Positions 34,224 through 45,400 of a stretch of 64,000 bases of DNA are shown here, piece by piece (positions within the stretch are counted from its first letter, which is position 1; each line of letters begins with the position of its first letter). The stretch lies in assembly GCA_037179385.1 (NCBI GenBank), contig CM074189.1:26039648-26103647 (forward strand). The letters are read 5' to 3'. Below the pieces are notes generated by a model that was given only the letters and a program-made list of their open reading frames with translations, was not told the DNA's origin and made no database searches. Both the position numbers and the translations under genes were made by a program. The DNA is from Holothuria scabra. Lineage: Eukaryota > Echinodermata > Holothuroidea > Aspidochirotida > Holothuriidae.

Positions 34224-37200
34224 TAGGAAGTGTGCTATCCCCCAACCTTCTTACCCTCTCTTTACTACTATAACTTTCGTTATTCCAAAGTCATGTAGCT
34301 CTCCGTTGGTTTATAACCTTTAAATCTAATTTGTGATCACACCGTTAGCCAGCACTTACCTAATTTACGACACAGACCCCAAAAGCTACAAGGAATTATG
34401 TTTAAATCAATTTGGCTTTTCTTACATTACTCTGGTTGTAATATCCAGCCGTGACATCACCTTTCTTCTTCTCAACAACGAGTTAAATACTGCCGCCTCA
34501 ATTCCATCTGTTCGATGTAACGACCTACCTTGTATTTACGTATTACTATAAACGGTGTTCACATTGAGTGAGGGCACACGGAAGATGCCTTCACGCCGTG
34601 TAATCCCGTGAAGAACAAGCGTTAAATTCCTCCCCTTTCGCGTCGAGGAAACTTTCCAGTAAGTCAGTTTCCGCTCTAACGGCGGGAGATTTTTCTTCTT
34701 TCCTTTAAGCAAAAAGGACCCCAAATTACCGCTTTCTGGATGTTTTTGGTTTTGAATTTTCCGAAGATAAGGAATAAAAGAATAAAAATATGCATTAAGC
34801 ACAATTAATGATGTGCCAGGTGTGTCCCTCGGACAACATTCAAGGTCTGTTGTTGTAAAAGGCCACTTGGTGAGATAAAGACGGCACTTAACATCTTGAC
34901 GTGTTGAAAACGACACGGAGTCACCAGCACGAATGACTATCACCCACTGAGCGGGATGAGGATCAGTAGAGTACGTGAAACGTTATAGCGCAGAAACGGA
35001 TGATCCGTGATCTTGTGGGAAAGTTCCCCCACAGGAATATACTCCTGATTAAGCGGACGAGATTGCGCCAGTAGGTTTTACTCTACCGTAGAGTTAACGA
35101 AGTCCGGAGGGGGTGGAGTCATTCTTACCTTCGAAAAGATAGCAAAATTGTAATTGTTCATTAGGTTTATCAAATATATTGGTGATTTTGGTAGATTGTC
35201 GTAACTTTCGATATAATGTTAAGCGGAAGTATAACCTGATTGGCGGACAGTTTCTTACGCAGTGTAGGGCCCTTAAAGTCATTTTTAAGACTTGGCTTGT
35301 GGAAACCTGAGAAGAGCTGGTGTGTTCGACTATATACGTCTTTACTTGTCCATGAAAAGGGTATGTGGTGAATTAGTTTGTTAGTAGGTAGTCACAACAC
35401 GATGCCTCAACAACCCAAAATCATTTGTGTACCAATTTAAATCGTATATACCAAACAAGTAATGAAAAACTGAGATGTGGCGACTTCATAGCAACAAATG
35501 TAAATATTGCAACTTCATTAAAGATATCGTCTTTTTTTCATTAAAGATACCTTCGTCAAATATAACACCATCGTCTGTTTGACAACAGCGTGATCACCGT
35601 GCTAGTTGCCATGTGGCGACGTAAACAGCTCAAGAGATGGCGCTCTAGCATGTGTCATTCTGTCCTCAGTGGGAAATGGAAACTTTCCTTGGAAATGAAT
35701 TGCTATCTTATAAAGTACTTTGGCCATACATGGTCTAGATCGCTCATCTTCAGTACCGGTATATAATGACACGTTAGTAGGCTACTAAATTTAGCTTGAC
35801 GGAAACATTAATGTAATTGGCTTCGTGAAATAATTAGTCTATCCGCTAGTTAGCTAATGCCGTGTAACGAGTCGCACTTATAAAGAAATAGGTTAATTGA
35901 TTAGTATAACAACTTAATCTTAGCACAGACTACAGACTGACTACACCTGGAAGCTTCTGGCTAGGTAGCCCGCCTCCGGTGCACAGTTTGTTTAAGATTG
36001 ACAATCTCAAACTCATGCTGCTACCTAAGCTAGTTATATCTCCACGTAGTTCAATTGGAGTGACGGGCGTATAGTTATTCATTTACATATACAGTCTATT
36101 ACCGGTTATGACAGCCCTAACATGACACACACAGACGTGTTCAGTGCCCAGGTGCGTATCTTTGAATACTCAATAAAGACGGTGCATTTAATGTAGGTGG
36201 ACAGATCTATCCCTCGAATAAAAATATTTCCATGACTTAGCAACAAATCAAGAGAAATGAATATTTTGATATCACTACACAGCTAGTTGTCAGCCGCGTA
36301 ACACACGTACCAGCTTATCACCTTATAATGATTTGAAGTGAAACTTTTTTGTTTGTATCATTAGTGGAAGAAGCAGGGCATCATTCAAACTGTGTTGTAA
36401 TGATTATTAAAGTAAAAAGCTGTATATTCTAGCAGCTGAAGATCTGAACTCATACCAGGGAGCTTTTAGCTCATAAATAAAACATCTCCCTGCTAACTCA
36501 TTCAACAACCATCAGCTTTCATACTTCATTGCCAAGTTACCAGATTTTGAGAATTATCCACTTAATTTGAAATAAAATGTACAATAACTTGTCATGTCTT
36601 TGCTATACAACTCACATATCCTGCTTTTGTTTCCGTCCAGAACTGATTTTTTGTTAACCGTTTCTTTACATAGCATATAGAGGACGTTTGTAGGCAAATC
36701 GTCTAACTGGGAGCAGTAGTCACATTTCGGCTCAAGGTGCAGTGGTTCTTGATAAAAGGAACCAAAAACTAAATACCGCAATTTGAGAAGTACAATAGTG
36801 TCACGGATATTGCGGAATCTACCATGCTAAATAAATGTCAACATACATCTTAGCCAAGGAATAAAGATTCAACAGATGAAACACTTGAAATTCCTTTTCA
36901 AGCTTTCTAATAAATAACTGTTTAATTTTAGATGCTAGGTCCTTTTTAACGAATTCGGTTCGTGAAGGCTTATCTCCGTTAGCGGGTGTTTGATGCAGAT
37001 TATGTAAAAATATCAGAAACTCAAGATTATTTACAAAATTTTATCGTGAGAATTAAAGTGACATTTTTAACTTTTTTTGAAATGTCGTTGAATGCGTACA
37101 AGGCATTTTTGAAACTACAAAATAACACATTTTTGATTTGGCAAAATTATGTAAACAGCCAAGAACAATTCCATGATACAATAAGACTTCTACCATGGTT

Positions 37201-37913
37201 AAGATATGATACGTTCATTGCAAATACAGACAAAGTTGGGACTTGGTCAATAAATTATATTAGCTGTATTCAGTGAGTGACATCTGCCTTTTTATCACGT
37301 CCACTGTCCATTCAGTGGTCAGCAAACACACATCAACAATATGCTATCAAATTAGACAACAGTTATGATATGTCCGTCAAACAGATAACACTTCACATTA
37401 TCAGATAGTTAGACACCGATTGAGAGACAGATGACCTGCTCCTGGTGAGCACTCTGCAGCTACTTGGCGGCTGCAGATAGGCGGTCTGTAGGAGTTAACA
37501 ACAATGGGAAAAGAAAAAAAACTTGACGTAAGAAGGCGCATGTGTAGTTGACCTAAGGTTTTTTTTTTATAAATAGCTAAAGGGCCTGGTGAAAATGTTC
37601 TTCTTTTTCTGCAAGAGGTTTCTCAAGCGAACCGAATATTTCTTCAGTTCTTGCGGCTGTGAAATACAGCATAGCCAGTGTGCTATCCAGGGACCTTGTA
37701 AGGTTTTTAGTTTTCAGTTTGTCTTGCCTGCATGCGGTTAACAATTCCACTGAGGTAAAACGAACATATACATGTATATTTGTACTTAAATGTTCTTAAG
37801 AAATTCCGGTCAAAGGGACACCCCCTCTAGACCTTGGGCGCACGAGCAAAGAGCAAACTACTTCACAAATTTCGGCAAGATCGAAATTTTATATAGAGGT
37901 ATGAAAAAAGTCC

Positions 37914-37952
37914 TCGTTGACTGATGGTAGCGTTCCGCTTAGATAGCCTTTC
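37914..37952 (-). repeat. CTATCTAAGCGGAGCGCC core, upstream copy
   Basis: Reads GTTGACTGATGGTAGCGTTC then CGCTTAGATAGCC, a minus-strand copy with a few changes. Confidence 0.65.
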
Positions 37953-37968
37953 TGTTGGTTACTTAGAT

Positions 37969-37992
37969 CAGGGAGTTGCTAGCAACTCCCTG
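37969..37992. repeat. 24-bp perfect palindrome
   Basis: CAGGGAGTTGCT is followed immediately by its exact complement AGCAACTCCCTG. The same arms (CAACTCCCT / AGGGAGTTG) occur about 55 bases apart at 26870-26940. Confidence 0.85.
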
Positions 37993-38039
37993 GTTAGATG
38001 GAGTTTAGGGCTCTGATTTTAGCCTACTGGGTTTAATTT

Positions 38040-38165
38040 GGGCCGGCCACCGTCTTTTCTCAGTTGTGGCTCAATGGTTTGTTTCCCTACTCCATTGCTT
38101 ACGATGAGCACTAATCACAAAGGCAGCATGTTCGATCCGCTTTTTTTAAAGTCTTTTGCCATAAG
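38040..38165 (-). repeat. SINE tail fragment, family 1, reversed
   Basis: Contains CAGTTGTGGCTCAATGG, TCCCTACTCCATTGCTTACG and AGCACTAATCACAA, the reversed family-1 tail, degraded. Confidence 0.75.
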
Positions 38166-38975
38166 TTGAACTGCAGACCCTCTGACTGCAAGTAGGTCCC
38201 TTAAATTAACTGCATGCAGTCGGGTATAGTCTGGCATAGTCGGGGTGATCTTTCAGGCAGAATTACATACGATTTAGTATAACACTACATATCCTTTTCC
38301 GAGAAAGCCTGGCTACACCCTACTGGCTAGTACATCCATGAAAATATTGCAATAGATCGCATACTCATATTTTTTCAGCACTGTGACTTTTTACAGCAGT
38401 TATCGACACAACAACGTTAACCAGCGCATCTTTGTTATTATGTTATCGCGTACAATCGTAACGAATTTTATTAACGGTGGTCATCAGGAAAGTGAAAAAT
38501 AAAAACAAATGTCTAGCTAACTTTCATAGAAAAAAAAATAAAAATGTGATTTCGGAATATTGCATCACATTGTGTTTATGGTACTTGATTCCTCTTCCAT
38601 AGGGGACGGACACACCCCCGTCACTAAGAACTTTTCTCCAGAACGGCGATCTCACACCTCATGCTTTTAATCGAACAAAAGAAGAAACGGACGAACAAGA
38701 TATGAAATGATTATATTTAAGTTGCTGATGCCACAATACTTGTCACTTATTGTTTCCTTTTCATTGCTTTCTTTGTCGCTGACTGGGAACGACATTCTTT
38801 CTCTGTAAAATTTAATCTCCAAACAGACGCTGATTCGCGATTGGAAGTCAATGAATCATGGAGCATAATCATAATCGTAGTCAATCTTTAAATAAAGGAC
38901 ACCCGTTTTTCACTATAGTATGGTGGTTATGCCACCTCAAAGAGCTAGAACGGGATCAGTGCATGAAACACTTAC

Positions 38976-39265
38976 CGTACTCTCTTAATTCGTAAGACTG
39001 ACTTTTCAATCTTAAAGATTGAATTTTCAGTCTTTCTCAGATTGATATTAGGGACCAATCGGTGTAGACTGACTTTCAGTCTTTTGTTAGACTGAAATGA
39101 AATCAATCTTGATAGATTGAAACGTCAGTCCTCTCAAGATTGAAAACAGCAATCTAAAAGATTGAAATCGTCAATCTAAATTCGATTGACAATGAAAGTC
39201 AACAGGATTTTAAATCTAGTATGATTGAAAATATCAATCGATTAGACTGAAAATTTTCACTCTGT
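38976..39265. repeat. foldback element built from AAGATTGA and AGACTGA words
   Basis: Begins TACTCTCTTAATTCGTAAGA. More than fifteen copies of CAATCTT/AAGATTG and AGTCT/AGACT words follow in both directions, such as TCAATCTTAAAGATTGA and TCTAAAAGATTGAAATC. A related element at 48380-48615 carries the same end in the opposite direction. Confidence 0.82.
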
Positions 39266-39574
39266 TGGATTAGCTATTCAGTGATCAAGGATGACCAACG
39301 TTCATTTGTTTAACCCTATTTAGAAAGAATTCATCACCCTACCCTCATTTGGCATGGATATTCTTCATAATCCAGTGCATGAAAATGACAAAATATGAAT
39401 AACAGGAAAACTTTATACTCGTTTGCCAACTTACTTTATTCCACTTGGCAAGAGAGCCACATAATTAACATACATAAATATGATTATTACAGCAACATAA
39501 AAACAAAAACTCCTCACCAGTCCCATATTATCAGAATGGTGATTGCATAATTTGCACGAGAATTTTACAAATTT

Positions 39575-39965
39575 AATAATAATAATAATGGTTGGATTTA
39601 TATAGCGCCTTATATGTAACATCTCAAAGTGCTTCGCAAGTTCACAATTATTACCCCTGGTCATTGGTAACTCGTCAAACCCACACAATAAAAGTGGACA
39701 AAAAAAAAAGTGCTGTTCGTGCCCGGCACAATGCCACTTCATCGTGTCCCCTCGGAGACTTCCCATAGGAGCCGCCACATACAGCGCATCACTATACAAG
39801 CTACCTCACAGGTACCCATTTAACACCTGGGTGGAGAGAAGCAATCGAGATAAGCATCTTGCTCAAGAACACAACATAATGTCCCCAGGTGGGAATCCAA
39901 CCAGCAATCCTTAGATCACAAGTCCAATACCTTAACCAATAGGCCACCACGCTCTCCCCATGGGG
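39575..39965 (-). mobile_element. tRNA-derived SINE, family 2
   Basis: Read on the minus strand, the head has an A box (GTGGCCTATTGGTTAAGG) and a B box (GGTTGGATTCCC). The body runs to a conserved tail near CAAAGTGCTT / TATATAGCGCC in the plus orientation (GGCGCTATATAA in the element) and ends in an ATT trinucleotide run. It is about 390 bases long and essentially complete. Confidence 0.85.
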
Positions 39966-40431
39966 AGGTCCTATTCCTATTAACTTCAACGTCAGTCCTA
40001 AAGGTGCATAAAAAGAGAAGGGAATCAAAGCATTCCATGTGATTCTGAGGGAGTGATATAACCTCTGCTGCCTTTAAAATCACTTTTGATTCCTTACCAC
40101 TTCTAAGGGCCCACTAACAGAGCATCATTTTGACATCAAAATTTCACAAAAGTGTGCCCAATTTCACACAATTGGCTATGTACAGTTCATTTGGGACCAT
40201 TGAAGAAAACTTCCACAGCACCTTGCACATATCACCAGCAAAGCATTAATCATTAATTGAGAATCAATATAACATACCATCAACAGAATACAAAAGAATC
40301 TATAGGAGGGAAAAAATATGTAGAATTTCATAAAGGAGACAAAGTACTGTATAATATATCCCTGTTTCAAACAAATCCATGAAAGCAAGTGGTATGAAAA
40401 GCTTTTTGAACAAATTGTGGACGGATACATT

Positions 40432-40563
40432 AAATTACTGGTGTAATAAAAAATGAAATTAATAGATCTTGACATCACTGTTTTAGAGGGCATCTGATTA
40501 AACTACTGGTGTAGTAAAACATGAAATTAATAGATCTTGACATCACTGTTTTGGAGGGCATAT
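40432..40563. repeat. 67-bp direct duplication
   Basis: Two adjacent copies carrying ATGAAATTAATAGATCTTGA then CATCACTGTTTT(A/G)GAGGGCAT with few differences, so the duplication is recent. Confidence 0.9.
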
Positions 40564-42331
40564 GACGGCTTCACCAAGAGCTTGCACCTGTGATTTTGCT
40601 TGACATGGTGGGAGAATTTCATAAATCATGGATGAAATGAACTCCCAAAACTGCCGTAAACACGGGCAATATTCCACATTGAAAACATAATGGCAGTTAA
40701 AAAGCCTGTCCACTGCATCTACTATGTTAAGTCCCCCAGGGATGGCAATTTGGTCCAAAATGATAAAAGACTATTTCGGACTCCGCTCTGACCCAAGTGA
40801 AAGTAAGAATGGTTGCTTGAATGGTTCTTTTTTGCCTTAACTGCCTCTCCAGCATCACTATCTACAAGGTTCGAGTGTTTCCAAAGGAACCTTTTGCTTC
40901 GTGATGAAAAGTGTATTTACAGTACTCTTGATAACTCATAGTTTCATCTCACTGAACTTTGGTGGACATGTTTGCAATGATTATTCAATTAAAAACCTTA
41001 CAATGCAATTTTCACATCACCGTATCTTCAGGTTATTCCTAATTATATCCTAGTTGCATCATAAAATTTTCTCATCAAAGGCAAGTCAGGTGGTCCTTCT
41101 AGTGGTCCTATTCGTCCTTAAAATTTGGCTATTGGAATGTTTATGAATATAATATCAAATCTGTGTGCTGTGATAGTGCAGTTTTTCTCATTTGAAAGAA
41201 AAATTTTCTGCATGTTTCTTTTCTTTTTTGTTGTGTGAAAGATGTTCATACTTTAGACTGGGGCAGGAGTTCTTTTAGAAATCAAAATAAGAGGGGGAAG
41301 GGGTGGTGTTGCAATCCATGACTTCACATCTGCTTCCTCCAAGTTCTCTTTTTAAAAAAAAATGTGTCAGCTTCAATTGCCAACAATATCAAGAATCCAA
41401 AATGGGAAATAAATAAAATTTCACAAGAATTTTAAGAATATGTTCCCATATAATTAAATTGTGATTGTATAAGTAGCATGAGAACTTCGCGAAATTTTAA
41501 TCCTCACAGAGAGGTCCTATTCTTATTGACTTCAAGGTCAAAACAACAGTCTGATAAAACAAACTTTGAAACACAAATCTACTGACTTCATTTACTGATA
41601 TTTCGAGAAAAACATGTCCGATTTGAATGGAACTTTTACCACACTGTGTAGATTTGGTTCCTCTTCCACACATGAAAATTAAATTTTTGTTAAAACTTCC
41701 CCTTTAACACATCTGAATGATTTTTAAGGGCTATCTAATTTTGCTGCAAAGACGACCTATCATTTCATAAGAAACCAAGATACTGAGTTTTGTTATTATT
41801 TCATAAGAATGAAAAGGGATGGGGGAATAATTTCATTGGTCCATCTTAATGGAAAAGTTTAAGATATCATGAGGCTTCAGCAATGCCTGCCATTTTTCAG
41901 GACCATTCACTTTAAAAATTACAGACTTAACTTCACACCATAACATATGAATCATAACACATATGAAGTTCATTGAGGAACTGTCTTTAAAAGCCTTTCA
42001 GTGTTCAACTCCTGTACCCCTAAAGGATCATGGACCTCCACCGAAAATGATAGAGCACATTCTCACAATGGCTGTTCTATATCCCAGGCAGTGTCACTCA
42101 AGTCCAACTTCCCTTTGTTAAATTAGAGCATGCCCAAGCTGGCATCATGGACATACTACAAATACACAAGTGCACATACACCAACCTGATTACAAAGGTT
42201 CCTTTTGCTAATTAATGCAAGGACACATTAACTGCAACCCTGGTTGAAAATCGCAGGTAAAGGTAAGGCAATAGCAAGCAGACTCTTCACCTGGTACCAG
42301 GACTATACTGAACAATAACACCAAGAATAAT

Positions 42332-42480
42332 TTACAGGCCAAAACTTCCAACCACGCCGGCCACAGCTAGTTTCACCAGTTTCCGTCTTTGTTGGCTAGA
42401 AGGAACCCCACCTTTGGTTAGGTGTTCATTAATCTTTCCTCCCTCTGGATGTCTGCCATTAACTTCTTCAAATTTTATGC
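42332..42480 (-). CDS. possible terminal exon with hydrophobic end
   Basis: Acceptor ATTTTACAG, then 49 codons to TAA: FEEVNGRHPEGGKINEHLTK, then SSQQRRKLVKLAVAGVVGSF and GL. The end is a short hydrophobic helix after a basic patch, like a weak tail anchor. It needs phase 1 input, which the preceding exon does not give, so an exon is missing or this belongs to another transcript. Confidence 0.35.
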
Positions 42481-45400
42481 CTGTAAAATAACAATTTGAA
42501 GAAGAAACATTAGTTTAATGTTAACCAAACATTCCTCACCTGGCTGGTCTTCCATTTATTTCCCCCATCTTTAAAGGGGATTGAAGTGATATTGATAACT
42601 TAATAAAAGTGTTAAAGGGTACCACTTGAATGGCAATGCATAAATACCAAAACTGGGCAAGTTTTATATCCAATAGTTACACAAAAAGTCAAAATTTGAA
42701 TTTACTGTAGTGGTGTTCTGACTGGTAATGGTTTTGTTCATAATCTACAAAAAAGTGTCTGGCTACCAATTTTGAGAACCACACATCAGATTTCAATGCA
42801 AATTTCATCAAAATGCTTAGAATAAGTACCCCTTTAACATATAAAAACTTGATATGACCTTAATCCCTTCTTTTAAATACAGAACCACTAATTCTGTCGC
42901 AAAAACCTGTAGCAAGGATAGTGTAGACTACAGTAGCTCTAAAGCAGAAAGTCGGAGGTGGTGTTTACGTAGGACAGAACTCCAGTAGCAATTATTTTCA
43001 TGGAATAAGGAACATTTTATAAGAGGTTTAATCACACTTGTGATTATCAGTGTTTGCACCGGTTAGGAAATTCATACCCGGGTACCAGAACCATATTACC
43101 CGTTGGGCACCCGGGAATTTGATCGTAAACTTTGCAATATCTTTCGTCCACCCTGTGGGCTAGGCTAGCCTATGCACAGTTTAGTACGTAGGCCTATGCT
43201 GTTTCGTTAAATGGTATAGGAGGGGATGTTAGAAACAAACATCCCGGAATTGTTTCTGGAAAAGTGCAACTTAACAAAAGCATGTTACAGAAACAAACAA
43301 GTTAAGCAACTTCATTTCAAATGATTGTGAATGAGATCTGGGTTAATTCAAAATTTGTTACTTTCAATAACCATGTTATTTTGCGAAGATCAAAAAGAAA
43401 TCATAGAAAAATGCTACCCAGGTAGTAACATTCTACCCGGGTAGCAAGAACGTCGGTGGGGTACTCAGGTACCCAGTGCAAACAGTAGTGATTATCCAGC
43501 TGTTAACCACAACACCATTCCAGCACTACCCTCAATGTCACTGATATAAATCATACTGTCACATTAGCAGTTGTCCAACATGATTTATCCCAATTTGCCA
43601 CGGAGTCACACTTAGTTATATACTTTGAGGTTTTATGACTGGTTGATTGTTAACTGAGTACATGTAGGTTTAAGTTGGGATGGCCATGACCCTTGCTGCA
43701 GTTGTGGCTTACTGCCATGTTTTCTCTCCTACATGTAGTTCAAGGGCAACTCTACTTTTGAAACCTTCAGTATGCCCCAGCCAGGAGTGAAACTTCAGAC
43801 CAGGCTCCCAGCTATGCTGTCTGATCTCTTTGCCTTTGCAACATCATCGAATGTGTTTCCTGTGTTGAATTTCCGTTTTTTATTCAAAAACAAATTTTTA
43901 AGATAAAATTTTTCTCTTACCACAACACTGTCACTTGATGGAGGTGACTTCATACTCCCTGAAGTGGTGGGAAGGATTTGCCTCTTTGATGTTGATGTTG
44001 CAGGTTGGTTTCCCAAGTTTGTCCCACAACTATCATCTTCCAATAAGTTCATGCTGTCATCAAGACTGCTAACAGTGCTACAGGAATCCTGGAAGAAAAA
44101 TCAACCTCCTTAATTATATGAACAACATACAGCAGTTTCTCCTTCAATATTAGTTAAGCCCTGGGGGTGATGCACTAGTACAGTAGTACTGAGCATTCTT
44201 TGTTTTCATATGAGGTCTCACTTATTCATCCTCTTTTGTAACAATTTGTCAATTGTTATACAGATATTAAGGTTCAATAACCTGTTTTGGATATGACCAC
44301 TTGAAGTTACTTGTGCAATAATTGGCAAACCAGCCTGAGTGAAAACTTACTTCAATAACACTGCGCTGCTATGTACTGCAACTTTCTTGCACTTTCTGGG
44401 GGATTGGAGAGTAAATACAATACTTAACTTCAGTTTAGCTGCTGAAGCCTCAGTTCCAACTTCTTCTCCGCTTATGTTAAACTTAGCATTACCACTTACT
44501 GCATTTGATTTGCATACATTTTTTCCTTTTTAGTTTGTCACATGAGGTATGATGTACAGTATGCAAAAAATCTCCTGAAATTAAATATTGACAGTAATTC
44601 ATGCTTTTGCTTACTTTGTCAGAGCCAAGAACTGGCAAAACATTCGACTTCTTCTTCATCTCCTCACAAACAATTCTCAATTTTCTTCTCTGCCCAAAAG
44701 ATTTCACACCTATCTCTGGGAGATCATCTTCTGTCAATGTTGGCAGGACCGGCATGTCAATGTCATTTTCTGAAAGAGATTATTAGGGGCGATTTTATTC
44801 ATTTTAAATTTTCTGTTGGACCTCTCAAAAGTTTTCCACACTTAAACATGTTACATCCATCTTCCAGCTCATCAAGATTGTTCACAAGTACCATGGGAAG
44901 CTCTAGTATTGTAGATGCCACTCTGGATCAGATGCTCCACTAAATGATGTTGAAAATGAATGGGGTCTTTGCAGATTCTTTACTCGCAGTAACCAATGAT
45001 TAAAACATGACAGTTACGTTTTAATCATTGGTTACTGCGAGTGAAGAATTTGCGAAAATATTCTATTTCAGTGTAGATGGGGGAGGGGTTCTACTCTACC
45101 CAAACGTGTATGAAAAACAGGGAAAGTAATATCCCTGCATAGGGACTTTGGACAAAAAAAATTTCCAGAAGAACTAAAATTCCATGATTACAACTAAAAA
45201 ATTCAATGTTGGTTATCTAATGATCAACCAGTTCTTTCTTCTGTAAATTTAATAAACTAACTTTTTAGAAACTAACTCAAGAGAATATTATAAAGATAAT
45301 AATAAAATAACAATAACAATGGAAAAAATACATTTTTTTAAAAAAAAAGATAAAAACTATAAAGAAATTAAATATGTTTCATGGAGATCTAAATAAGACC

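Larger units (their letters stand above)
32520..42330. other. Barx upstream region or first intron, no firm gene
   Basis: This 9.8-kb stretch holds the 32705 minisatellite, a repeat core at 37914, a family-1 SINE tail near 38040, a foldback at 38976, a second SINE at 39575 and a 67-bp duplication at 40432-40563. I found no exon ending in phase 1 that would supply the missing Barx N-terminus. The 135-residue minus-strand frame at 34536-34943 has no recognisable domain. Confidence 0.5.

Noticed and set aside
34536..34943. 135-residue minus-strand ORF, the longest in the window
   Set aside because: No recognisable domain, no Barx-like motif and no clear donor in a phase that fits the homeodomain exon. 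It lies in less AT-rich sequence, where long frames arise more easily.
44542..44943. 133-residue plus-strand ORF
   Set aside because: It overlaps the SAM-domain exon on the other strand and has Ser/Cys/His-rich composition typical of an antisense shadow.
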